Source: Alnus glutinosa
Lineage: Eukaryota > Streptophyta > Magnoliopsida > Fagales > Betulaceae
Direction of reading: 5' to 3'
Length of the DNA stretch: 64,000 bases
NCBI RefSeq assembly: GCF_958979055.1
Contig: NC_084887.1
Span: forward strand, 23,991,044 to 24,055,043
Shown piece after piece: positions 32,649 through 43,832 of this stretch. Made by a program: the position numbers and the translations under genes. The notes below the pieces were generated by a model, which worked only from the letters and a program-made list of their open reading frames with translations, had not been told where the DNA came from and did no database searches. Numbering within the stretch: the first letter of the stretch is position 1; each line of letters begins with the position of its first letter.

Positions 32649-34300
32649 TGAGAACGAAAGGATGGCAAGAAATTTATGTAATCTCACTTTTTAATTTATT
32701 TATTGTTTTTAATGGTAGGTATGGTAGTGTTAGGGAAATTTGGTTCGATGGAGCGAAGGGTTCCAATGCACCAAACATGTCGTATTACTTTACGGATTGG
32801 TTCGCTATGGTGAAGGAGTTACAGGCTTCCATTAACATATTTTCCGACGCCGGTCCGGACGTCAGGTGGGTTGGAGACGAGAAAGGGTCTGCCGGGAGCA
32901 CGTGCTGGTCCACGGTTAATCGGACCGCGCTATCAATCGGAAATGCAACCATTGTTGAGTAAGTCCCATTTCAGCAGACAATCATCACTTCCTTTCTTTT
33001 CTTTTGTCGTTTTGCACGCCAAAATATGGGCCGTAGCTTCAAAGCGAATTTTCTTGAAACGTGCTCCCATGGAATTTTCTTTTTATAAAAAAAAAAATAA
33101 TAATAATAAAAAAAAAAGCTTGGAATGTGCCACGTACCCAACATATCATGTGTGATTCTGTAATCTGAAAATATAACCCAAATAGCATGACATTTCAATT
33201 AATCAGAAATGACAACTCGGAAGATATAATATTATCCATCAGATTGAGTTGGAGCCACCTTTTTTATTTTTAATTTCTGTAACGTGATACGAAATCACTT
33301 ATCAAAATGGGGGTTCGAATCTTTTTGATTGTGTTAATTAATTTATCTAGAAAAAAGAAAATTATGAGAATTAGCTCCCAACGCCTTCTTTCTAAATTAA
33401 TAATTGCATTTGGTCTAATATATTAATCAAAGCTTTGAAAATATGCATATATTCCTTTAGAAATTTTGAACCACTGTTTAAAGCATGCAGAGGATAGAGG
33501 ATATATAGCTGTACCCCATTGTTTATTTAACATGTAATAATTTAAACATTTGTATTAATGTACGTTAATCATGCGAAGAAACATTGAAATTTCTCTATAA
33601 CAATTAATGCAGCTATCTTAACACTGGCGATCCGAAAGGGACAGACTGGCTGCCTCCTGAATGCGACGTTTCGATCCGTGCCGGATGGTTTTGGCATAAG
33701 TCAGAGTCCCCAAAGAAGCTAAGTGAGCTACTGGAGATATACTATAATTCTGTGGGGCGAAATTGTTTGCTACTACTAAACGTGCCCCCTAATTCAAATG
33801 GCCTTATTTCTGAATCCGATGTCCATAGATTAAGAGAATTCAGGGCTGCAATTGACACGATTTTTTCCACCAATTTGGCTGAAAATTGCTTTATAAAAGC
33901 TAGCAGCCAAAGAGGGGGCAAAGGGGGCGGTTTCGGGCCTGAAAATGTGCTCGACGGTGACCATCTATGGACGTATTGGGTACCAAGGGATGAGAGTGAA
34001 GAGGAGCATTGGATTGAAATTAGAGGGGTCGGTGAAGGGCTGACATTTAATGTGATTAGGATTCAAGAAGCGATCGGACTCGGTCAGAGAATCAAACGGC
34101 ACGAAATTTACGTGGATGGTAAGTGCGTCGCCAAAGGGACCACAGTGGGTTACAAGAGGCTTCACAGGCTTCAGGGAGGCATGGTGGAGGGCCAAGTTGT
34201 GAGGATAAGAATTAGGGAATCAAAGGGAGTGCCATTGATCTCTTCCATTGGCCTGCATCTTGACCCCTTCTGGCACCCAAAAGGGCAGCAATTAACCTAA
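32054..34300 (+). CDS. FUC1: Alpha-L-fucosidase 1, GH29
   Basis: Three exons, 32054-32595, 32719-32958 and 33613-34300, GT-AG, totalling 1,470 nt for 489 aa. A hydrophobic N-terminus (about 8-22) suggests secretion. GH29 hallmarks are HFGVNTF, LTAKHHDGFCLWPS, and EIWFDGAKG with the nucleophile Asp191 right after the first splice junction; exon 3 holds DYLNTGDPKGTDWLPPECD, YYNSVGRNCLLLLNVPP and a C-terminal discoidin-like beta domain (about 290-489). Arabidopsis FUC1 (At2g28100, 506 aa) removes alpha-1,3/1,4-linked fucose, as on N-glycans, in the apoplast or vacuole. Intron 1 carries a (TTA)n repeat. The ATG was chosen because the signal-like segment begins there; the in-frame extension upstream looks non-coding. 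Confidence 0.93.
32606..32647. repeat. (TTA)n microsatellite in FUC1 intron 1
   Basis: About 13-14 TTA/ATT units, length-variable type. Confidence 0.9.
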
Positions 34301-35999
34301 ATTGAAAACCAGTGCGTTTTAAGTACGTACCCAAAAGAATAAAGGTACCTTAGCTCGTCTTCTTTCCTAAAGTGCATCTTTTTGGGTGCCCAATGCCCAT
34401 GCTCTTGTGATGGAGCAATATTGTCGTATGCTAAAAAGATAGACAGAAGTCACAGAATAAAAGTAACTAAAGTCCACAATACTGTTCTGTAGGTATGGAC
34501 CATACGAAAATGTAGGGCTTTTTATTTGTAATTTCTTTTCAATTTCCCCCAATCCATTAATCCAAAGTTGTCGTATCTCGATCAGTAAATAAACTGCTTT
34601 TTTCACCCTCACACTTCTTTTGTTTTACCAAGATTTTCTTACCAACTGATTCCAACCCATTGAACAAAAGATTGTGAGATGGGTCAAGAAGGGATGACAT
34701 TGTTCTTTAATTTCGTTAATTTGGTGGGTAGAGCCTGACCTTACCTGCTTAAATGGTTAATTTAATTATTTACTTTTTCTTTTTTTAACATTCTTGTCAC
34801 GTGTGAGATGGGAGAAGAACGATGAAGAAATATTCGAATTTAAGAAGTTTGGTTTTTATACCATGTTAAATCATCACTTATTTTAAAATTTTAAATTAAT
34901 AAAAAATAGTTAATTTAATCATAAATATGGGAAAATAAGTATATGAGATCAAAGCAGGGGGAACAACATATCTGGAAAAAAAAAAAATGCCAAAAGAAGA
35001 TCAATAACCAGAAAATGGGTCCATAGAGAATACCCATGTACTTGTGGACAATAAATAATTAAGGGCAAATACTAATAATTAAAGATATATAATTATGAAC
35101 ACGCACATGTTATTTATTTGTTTGAAAGTTTTGCACAGCTGCATCTCGTGTACAAACAACAACACATGGACATGTCTTCATGTCTGCATAATTGCAAATC
35201 ACCGACCGCCTGCGAAATATTCCTTTTTTATATAATTTTTTGTACAATTTTAACAATTTTTTTTTAAAAAAATTAATAATTAAATATCTTTTCTTTTAGG
35301 TGGATCCTATATATTTAATGGTTGACTTTAAAAAAAGTACTAAAACTGTAATTAATTAATTAACCTTTAACTCCAAATTGCATCAACCTAATTTTTGTTA
35401 CTTTCTTTGACTCTTTGGACTAATTCTCTTACTAAGTTTGTAAAATTTCAGAGATAATTGCCTATCCTAAGTCTCTGTCGAAGTACTAGGCTTTTCTATT
35501 GCACAACTAAAACAATTCAAATTATTATTCCTTCTTTGAAGATTTATATGAGTCTATAAAATCACCAAATAAACTATGGTCTATCCCTAAAAGGTTATAA
35601 ATAACTCCACAAAATTTCGTGACCTAACTCCAACCAGATATTTGTCAAGAAATTTGAAAATACTCACGGTTCATTGGTCACTGTCAACTCAGTGACAGAA
35701 CACTAAGTAGAAAATAGAATAAAATTACTAGAGATGCTCTAATAAAGTCCTAGATTAAATAACTCTTAAAGTATCAAACTTGTTACTGCAGACTTGAGAC
35801 ACGGTACAATCTGTGAAGCTCTGCTTTGGCTGGCCTGGATTCAATTGCCAAATTTATGGTCTCCAGAGATCTATTCATAGGAATGGGGAAGTTTGTTGTT
35901 CGTGAATTCAGATTTACATGACTTCTAGTAAAAGTTTATTCATGAAATGAGAATGTGGTATTGGAGGGCCTCACTAACACTATGAACTATGAACTATTT
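34301..35999. other. Convergent intergenic region FUC1 / CYP704
   Basis: Holds the 3' UTR of FUC1 and, from the other strand, that of the P450. AT-rich, no gene, RNA or clear repeat. Confidence 0.5.
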
Positions 36000-38900
36000 T
36001 CAGTTTGAAGTGCCTAGCCTAGGGAATGCATATAAATGGAGCCCTTGATCCATGTGAAGGGTGAACATAGTTCGATATGTAGCTTCTTTCCTCTCGTCCA
36101 CCAGTTTGAATTTGAAGAAGTTGAGGAGCACAGCAGACAATATCTTCATTTGCCTATAAGCAAATTCCTTCCCTAAGCAAATCCGAGGCCCAGCCTGACC
36201 ATTGAACAAAATGGTAAAAAAGATATGTTAGAATGAATCATAAACTGTCATCGAGTAGGCAACACGTCAGGATTGTCACTCACCTGAAATGCAGTGAATC
36301 TAAAAGGACTTTCTGCTTTGAAAACCCCATTTTCAAGCCATCTTTCAGGTCGGAATTCCTCTGCATCTTCCCCCCAAATGTATGTCATCCTTCCCATAGC
36401 ATAAGCCATATAGTTCACGCCGTCTCCTTTCTTTACTTTAAAGCCATCAGGGAGAATATCATCCTCTGCAGAAAACTTCCCATCCTTCATTCAAATTAAA
36501 TTGATAAGAAATTTCTATTAAATTCATGTTTGGAATACACTTTCTTCCCCAAGTAAAATTACTAAACTTCTTATTGGAAGGTGTAAAACAAAGGTATATT
36601 AATGGCTATGTGTATTTAAGAAGAGAATCAATAAGAAATATTATAGGATTAAGTTGTTCATTTACTATGTGCAGCCTTCCATGAACAAAGAAAGTCAAAG
36701 TTCCTACTTAGGGAAGCTATGGAAGTGCATAAGGAAATCTAGTTAGCCTGAAGTCCGTGAACAATGGGACTCCTGTTAGGAAATCCTTTATTTTTTCTTT
36801 TTTCTTTTTTTTCGTTCTTTTTTTTTTTTTTTTTTTTCCTTTTTTGTGGACAAATTAATATTCTCCATTGCTTGGAACCACGTGCTTGTGGTGATAGCAC
36901 AATGAAAGCAAGCAAAACAATCAATGAACTTTTGCAAAGAAAAGATAACAATTAAAACAGTTCATCAATCTGTTGACTACACAAGAATAACACAACGGAG
37001 GACTTCTGCTGTGAAGATTGTACACAACTTCCAGGTGAACTTAGCAGTATTTAGCTCGTTTAGTGTTGAGAGACAATACCATATTTGCTGCATGTTCAAT
37101 CTTAATACAGCGAGGGAAAGGTCTTATACTTTAAATACAGGGCAATCTTTTGCTATTATATTTTTGTTTCTTAGTTGAACAGTGAGCGTGCCACCAGCAT
37201 ATGTGTTACGGACCTCCATAACAAATGATGAACAATAAATTTTGGTAAGATAATTTGAGGAATCCTGGGCCTCCTAATTTTAAGGGTAGTTCGAGGAACC
37301 TTAAATTTTTTAAAACAACTGGTAGAGTTGAATAATAATTTTCTCCGTAACTTTTTATTCATAACTTCCTCCTTTTTAGAGTGATACATGGTAGAATAGA
37401 AAAAATGAAATATACAACATATAAAAGAAATAATAAACCTAATAGGATACAATACTTCCCTTATTTCCTTCCTTATAGAAAACCTAAACCTAATGGGATA
37501 CAATTCCCTTATTTCCTATTGGAGATATTGCTTTATGAGCAAGTCTCCTTATTTTCCTAATAGGGATAATAAATTTATTATTCTCCTAAAGAGGCAATAC
37601 GATTCTTACCTTATAATAAACCCATTATTCTCTTAAAGAGACAATACGACTCTTACCTTACCTAAGGAGACTTACGAATAAAACCTAATTCTAATTAGTC
37701 TATCTTTTCCCCGGGTGTAGACCCGTTACAATATGGCTAGAAAAAAAACAAGAAGGATACCTGTTTCTTATGCAATTCTTGAGAGAAACAAGAAGTGAGA
37801 GGGTGAAGAAAAAATTTGTGATGCACAACATCCACTAGAGATGAAACTACGTGACTCTTGTACAGCACTGCCACGACCATTTGAAGTAATTTAACCTAAT
37901 ATTGTGCATAGTAAAGTAAAACGAAAAATGGTGTAATCAATGTGAATTATGAGATCTTACCACAGGAACTGCTGGATAGAGTCTGAGAGTCTCAGTTAGA
38001 GCTGCATGAAGATACTGGATCTTCTCCAGGCTGCTTCAGTGATCAACTGTGCAAAATCGCAAATAGGTTACTGTCAGCTTCAGTTGCTTCTCTCACTTCC
38101 CCTGCAAGCTTTTCTTGAACCAAAGGATGTTTACAGAGCATGTAAAAGAACCAAGTCAATGTGTTTGCAGATGTGTCTTTCCCAGCAATAATAAAATTGA
38201 GAGTAATATCTCTCAGATATTGATCAGTCATATTCTTTGGATCCTTCTCACTCTCCAGCAAAAATCTTGATAATATGTCTTCTTTGCCTCTCTGTTCACG
38301 AAATTAAATAAATTAATCCAGCAGAAAAGAAAGTTTCTTCCAGTTACAGCAAATTTTACTCACCTCAAGCTTTTCATTTTTCATCTGGTCCCTTTTGCAT
38401 CGAATCAATTCAAAAATGAAATCATTAATGGCTTTGATGTTTTCCTTAAGAGAGAGAGGCTTCCAGTCCAATATTAAGAAAACGCTTTATTCTCCAGAAT
38501 ACATCAATGTATCGCCAGTGCACGATGAAATTGGAGTCATCAAAGGCTTTGCTGAAATGATTTCCAAACTCATCTGAGGCAGACAGGGAATTTAGATCAA
38601 CCCCAAAACCGACCTTAAAGATTGAGTCTAAAGTTGATTTCATCAAGATATCCTGCCAAATAAGGAAACTGAGAAGCAGGCTTCTAAGTCTAAAACATAG
38701 TGCTAAAGATATGCTTGGAATTGACATTAAAAAAGTGACTTCAAAGGCCCACTAGAACGATCTTTATAGAACAAAAAATCATATACATACACATGTATGC
38801 ATAGTTGAATTCAGTGTTCAGGAAGTCTTTTCAAATCAAATCTCGCATAAATTCTTCACTTTCAAGACTATATATCACCAAACCTGCAAATTTATCATTT

Positions 38901-39504
38901 GCTTAGCAGCTGTCTCTGTGGAAATCTTTGAAACTAATTTAGCAGCATTTGCTTGAAAAATAGCAGTACTGAAATCTCTTAAAACTTTTGTTGAAAATTC
39001 ATAGCTTGCGAGCTTGCGTTGGTGACGCCATTTATCTCCATCCACTGCAAAAATTCCATCACCAAACAGCTCTCGCATTATTTCAGAAATATACACCCCC
39101 TGCACAACATTGCACCATAATTGCACCATCAGAAACTTTTGAATAAGACAAAATACAAAGCTTAAAGCTAACAGGCTCTCCACATTTATTACCCTGCCAT
39201 AGTTGGCGAAGTTGGTTTTCAGTATATATTCAACATTAGTTGGATCAGCAGTGTAAATTTCGCTATGTGAATGGGTAATTAACCGATAGGTGCTGTACTT
39301 CCGAGCAAGAGATGTTTGGTAATCAAAGAGTCTATTGAAGTTTATGAGTTGATTTAACATTGAACCGGCAACTGGAGGCCGTTGGTCCTTTGACATTGAT
39401 TCTTGCACATAAAAAAGTAAAGATTTAGCTATAACTACTATCAGAAGCAAGATTGGTACTCCCAAAAGGGCTAAAACAGTGAAGATCCCAGCAAGAAGGA
39501 ACAT
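36000..39504 (-). pseudogene. Cytochrome P450 CYP704 family, frameshifted
   Basis: Six exons: 39504-39193, 39099-38884, 38652-38364, 38291-37961, 36484-36284, 36194-36000, with good GT-AG borders. The N-terminal anchor is at residues 1-27. Family signatures are GDGIFAVDGDKWRHQRK, the I-helix AGKDTSANT, ETLRLYP (ExxR), FRPERW and the haem loop FQ/AGPRICLG split by the last intron. CYP704 enzymes hydroxylate fatty acids, some for pollen-wall or cutin precursors. Exon 3 is 289 nt and exon 4 is 331 nt although the neighbouring phases require multiples of three: there is a CT-repeat expansion at 38448-38459 followed at once by a stop, and single-base losses near 38057-38061 and 38027-38033. Otherwise about 513 codons are present. 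The remaining sequence is well conserved, so decay is recent or, less likely, these are assembly indels. Confidence 0.88.
37204..37730. mobile_element. Solo LTR in CYP704 intron 5
   Basis: A 527-bp sequence beginning TGTTACGG and ending CCGTTACA, flanked by the perfect 5-bp duplication ATATG (37199-37203 and 37731-37735). TG...CA ends plus a 5-bp duplication define an LTR; no internal domain or second LTR is present, so unequal recombination has removed the element body. Internal short repeats ('attctcctaaagagacaatacgactcttacctta') occur twice at about 37570-37660. Confidence 0.85.
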
Positions 39505-41159
39505 TATGGCAGAAGTGAATACAAGTGCACCCGTTGTGGACAGTTTATAAAGGAGAATCTGACGGCACAATTTAAGAACAACTTGGTGACTAGAAATATG
39601 CTTCTTGATGATAAAAAAAAATAAAAAAAAATAAAATATAGGTATCGTCAATATCTGGTTATGGGAGAAAAGGAAAGTATCATTAGTTAGTTGAAGATTT
39701 TTTCCGATTGGAATTATCTAATGAAGCTTTAGTCTTGGGATGATCTATGTATCAGTTTGCTTTCAGCCAGGTGATAACCTAAAAAGTCAACTAATAATTG
39801 GGAACCTTTTGCTTAGTTAATAATATTTGGAGCCGTTTACTTTGTCTTAATTGAAAGTTTCATGAAAAATAAAATGTTCAGAGAAGGTATTGTTTTAACA
39901 TTTATTCTAGTGTTTACTTTTCAGTCACATTCGATATTATCTACCACCTCTAGTTGAGTTTCTCAAACCCACGTGTCTGACTAGCAGCCTTTGTCAATAC
40001 AATATGCATATATTATTCCGATAAGCTTTCATCATATAGGCATTATCTCATTAATTTAAAAAGAGTCATAAATTAGAACCTTGTCTTCATATAAGGCATG
40101 AAAGGGTACATTTTTTTATTTCGACATGAGGTCCTATCACAGAGAAGGATACCCACACATGACAAAATACGTGAGGCACCCATGTCCAAGGATGGAAGCC
40201 TTGTTTCTTCCATCAGATGAAGTCAAGTCAAGACAAATGTTGTAGAGAAAACCTAGAAACCTGAAAATCAAGCAACACAAAGAAAGTTACTTAGAAATTA
40301 TTTTGATAACCAATATTCTGAAAGTACGAATTAAAGAAACTTCCATAATATAACTACAATTAAGTTTGTGGCTCAACTAGTCACAAGAAACCAAGCTACG
40401 TGTTTTGACCAACTAATTAATCAAAATTTAAAGGATTAGGCTTCTGAAGACTCTACCATGATAAATGCAAAGAGTTTGGCATGAGAGACTAAATAGATAG
40501 AAACAGGAAGATTTGAGATCATATATTCTATTACAATAGATTGGTACCTGGAGATCTGCTACAAATGAAACCAAGATCAATATAAAAGCAATCATTTTTC
40601 ATTATTTCTCCTACTTAAATTCAGAACTATTTCATTACGTACTATGAAAAAAATCAGAGTCCACTTATTGAGGAGACAACATGAATGAATATATATTCAA
40701 TGCTATGAAGAACAAAGAGAAATGATTTAACTTCTACAGGATGTTGAGATAAACCCTAGATGTTTATAACTAGGATAGATTCTACATGCTTGCACTGTAA
40801 ATTAGAGTCAGAAAAGTCGGATCAACAAGAATTTTATTCTGCATGCAGAAAATTAAAAATATTTGCTAACAGTGGAGAGCACCTTTAAATTTTGGCAGGA
40901 GACACTGGTTGCCCATAAATAACGTTCAATCAAGAGTGGCCTTGTTAACTCCCGGGATTGTATATCTCTGACCTTTTTGTTTCCATGCATGTCAAACCCT
41001 TGAAGGGAGTATACCTCAATAACTTTCCCTCAAACAAGAAATTTCTGTCTGTGATGGTGCTTGAAGATTCTCCTCAAACAGCATAATGTCAGTTTCCCAT
41101 GTGTGAATATTAGAATATAGAACTAATTTGTACTTAGAATTAAAATCATTTTCATATAA
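39505..41159. other. Spacer between PPR gene and CYP704
   Basis: Presumed former P450 promoter plus the 3' region of the PPR gene. No open frame with a domain; an upstream P450 exon was looked for and not found. Confidence 0.5.
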
Positions 41160-42815
41160 TCACAATACCTTTGCCTTCAATGATATCTCATCATGATCAA
41201 GCATATACCCTTCTATCTTCATCACGTTACTAAACCCAACCAAGGTCCAGACTACTTCCTCCATTACAACTTCGGGTGATCCTCGCACTGAAAATTCATA
41301 AACGACCCCTTCAACTTCAATCATGCTGCAGCCCGGGACTTCCTTTTTTATCCCTTTTTCTTTCATTAAGGCTCTAGTTCTCTTTGCGTTATCAAATCTA
41401 TTAGCTTTAGCATATACATCACACAAGTTCACATAAAAAGAATAGTTCAGAGGTTCCAGATCAATTAAATACTGTGCCACCTTTTCTCCTAATTCCATAT
41501 TCCCATGCATTTGACAGCCTCCAAGTAATGCACCCCAAACAAACACATCTGGCTCCATTCGCATGCTTCTAATAAGCCCTTCTGCCTCTTCAAAGAGGCC
41601 CGCACGGCCCAGTATATCAACCATGCAAGCGTAATGATAAACCTGTGGTTCAATTGAGTAAACACTTGCCATCATGTCAAAACACCAGCGACCTTTCTCT
41701 ACTAGACCAGAGTGAGCACAAGCAGACAGTAGCCCAACAAATGTCACATGGTTGGGCTTCACCCCAAGTGTTTCCATCTCCTCAAAAAGATCAAAAGCCT
41801 CTCTACCAAACCCATGAAGAGCAAAGACTGATATCATCGCCGTCCATGCCAAGGTATCCTTTTCAGGCATATCCGTGAAGACCTCATATGCCTTTTCTAC
41901 GCATCCGCATTTTCCATACATGTCAACCAGTGCTGTACCAATTACCACGTCACACTCTAGGCTACTTCTCCTTAAGTAACTATGCACCCATTTCCCGTGA
42001 TCAATTGCACCAAGATTCGCACAAGCTGAAAGAACAGTAGCAATTGTAATCTTATCCGGTATAGCCATATCATCGCTTATAATCTGCATTTCGTGGAAAA
42101 ATTCCAAGGCCTCCTTTGGGCGGCCACCTTGAACAAACCCCGTTATGATCGAATTCCAAGTAATAATATTCCTCTTCTCCATCCTTCTGAATAAATCCAA
42201 CGCCTTATCAAGTTCCCCACCCCTCAAATACCCAATAATCATTGAGTTCCAAGAAACAACATCCTTATTTAACATATCTTCAAACAGCTTCAGGGCACAG
42301 CTCAAATACCCACATGCCATATACAAGCTTATCAGAGAATTCTGAGCAAAAGCATCATTATGGAATCCAAACTTGATGGCATGGGCATAAATGCTTCGGC
42401 CCGCGAAAGCATCAAGCCTCCTTGTGCATTCCTTTACGAGGAAAGGAAAAGTGAGGTAATCTGGAGAATTGCCATCATAAAGCATTTGCTTATATAGAAG
42501 CAAAGACCTGCTGGAGCTTGTATCATCACCACCATTGGTTTTACTAGCATAAGCTCTGATCATAATGTTATAGACAGAGGTATTAGGGTTCTTTATGAGT
42601 CGAAAAACATCGGCGGCATAGCTGAGGGACCCTGAGTCCGAAATGGCGCAAAAGAAAAGGAGACGAGTCAGGAGGAAGTATTGTTCATTCTTGGATAGAT
42701 TTGGAGATGTTAGGATATGGGTATGGATTTGTTTAAGCTCTCTCATGCTCTTGTGTTCTTTGATGAAGCGTGAAATTGTGTTCCTGAGACTAGTTAGCCG
42801 TTGAGTTTCTTTCAT
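41160..42815 (-). CDS. Pentatricopeptide repeat protein, PLS class with E domain
   Basis: Intronless, 551 aa. From about residue 75 to 425 there are tandem PPR motifs of the P, L and S types, for example DVVSWNSMIIGYLRGG, NIITWNSIITGFVQGG, VIGTALVDMYGKCG and DTLAWTAMISVFALHG. Residues 425-515 match the E region (EPDVFVWGALLGGCQMHGN...VPGCSMIEVEGVVYEF). The C-terminus stops without a DYW deaminase domain. Such proteins bind organellar RNA in a sequence-specific way and usually guide C-to-U editing in mitochondria or plastids by recruiting a DYW partner. The N-terminus (MKETQRLTSLRNTISRF) is basic and could be a targeting peptide. The specific target cannot be read from sequence; I do not assign an orthologue. 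Confidence 0.93.
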   Translation of the reverse strand: MKETQRLTSLRNTISRFIKEHKSMRELKQIHTHILTSPNLSKNEQYFLLTRLLFFCAISDSGSLSYAADVFRLIKNPNTSVYNIMIRAYASKTNGGDDTSSSRSLLLYKQMLYDGNSPDYLTFPFLVKECTRRLDAFAGRSIYAHAIKFGFHNDAFAQNSLISLYMACGYLSCALKLFEDMLNKDVVSWNSMIIGYLRGGELDKALDLFRRMEKRNIITWNSIITGFVQGGRPKEALEFFHEMQIISDDMAIPDKITIATVLSACANLGAIDHGKWVHSYLRRSSLECDVVIGTALVDMYGKCGCVEKAYEVFTDMPEKDTLAWTAMISVFALHGFGREAFDLFEEMETLGVKPNHVTFVGLLSACAHSGLVEKGRWCFDMMASVYSIEPQVYHYACMVDILGRAGLFEEAEGLIRSMRMEPDVFVWGALLGGCQMHGNMELGEKVAQYLIDLEPLNYSFYVNLCDVYAKANRFDNAKRTRALMKEKGIKKEVPGCSMIEVEGVVYEFSVRGSPEVVMEEVVWTLVGFSNVMKIEGYMLDHDEISLKAKVL

Positions 42816-43832
42816 ATTTCAGTTACTTTCGAAATAATCAAGACGTACTGGATAAAAGCGAGGATTGAGGAGTCCTTGCAGTTTTAAGGAATTATCCAAA
42901 CTATTCATTTAAAATTAACGATTGAAATAAAATTAACAAAAATAAATAAATAAAAAATTGTTAAGAGGAGTAAAAAAAAAAAAAAGAACAAAAAAAGAAA
43001 AAGTGGTCAGAATGTTGGAAAATGAATTCTATACATTAAACGTCTTGAAAAAGCATACAAAATAAAAATGTGACATATTACCGAGACATTCCAAAAAAAA
43101 ATCATTTTAAATGACTTTTTTTTTATTTTTAAATAGACGCTTCTTCTTCAGTAAACTAAAAGATAATTTTTTGCTCAAAGCTTTTCTACGACATAAAGCA
43201 CAAAAACGTAATGAAAATATATTAGTATATTTTCATTTATAACATGTCAGTTTTTTAATAAGTAGGCATAATTTCACATAATTTGAAAAAAAAAAAAAAT
43301 GTAAGAAATCCTTATCCGAGAATGTTGTGGGTGGGCTGACCTTCATTTCAAATTAAATGGATACTATCTATTTTATGGTCAGGATTTAAAGTTGATGCAT
43401 CTAATGGTGTACATGCATGGTTTCACATTATTTTAAATTTTTAAAAGGCATCAATGAATATTATAATAGAGAAGATCATATTCCATCAACCCAAGGGTGG
43501 TCCGCCACCACTAAGGTATAGTTGGGGTAGTCAGCCAGTGGCCACTTCATAAACTTTTTACCCTTCTAACGTATACAACAGGTACCACAAGGGAGAATTG
43601 AACATTTCTCATGTCTCTCATTAAATATTTGTAATTAAAAAACAGTAGCTTTTTTTTAATTATTTTTTTGGATTTGAATTAAGCTTAAGTGCTGTAAAAT
43701 AAAATAAAATAAAATGAATGAAAATTTAAGCACACAGAGGAAGCCTTCAAATTAACTTGACAATCAGGTCCCCTCTACGGCTCTTTAACTAACACTGAGG
43801 GAAGTTATACAATGGCATGTGGTGGTGTTGTC
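42816..43832. other. Spacer between OMA1 and PPR genes
   Basis: PPR promoter side, then AT-rich sequence and OMA1 3' UTR. A repeat-like patch with 'ccaagggtggtccgccaccac' is at 43490-43560. No gene. Confidence 0.45.

Noticed and set aside
32367..32651. 94-aa frame ending in poly-Leu
   Set aside because: Off-frame reading of FUC1 exon 1 running into the TTA microsatellite of intron 1.
36000..39651. Functional CYP704 with the three breaks explained as introns
   Set aside because: No GT-AG pairs flank the breaks, and homologous sequence continues directly on both sides in another frame.
41160..42815. DYW-type editing deaminase at the PPR C-terminus
   Set aside because: The sequence ends shortly after the E region; no HxE...CxxC signature is present.
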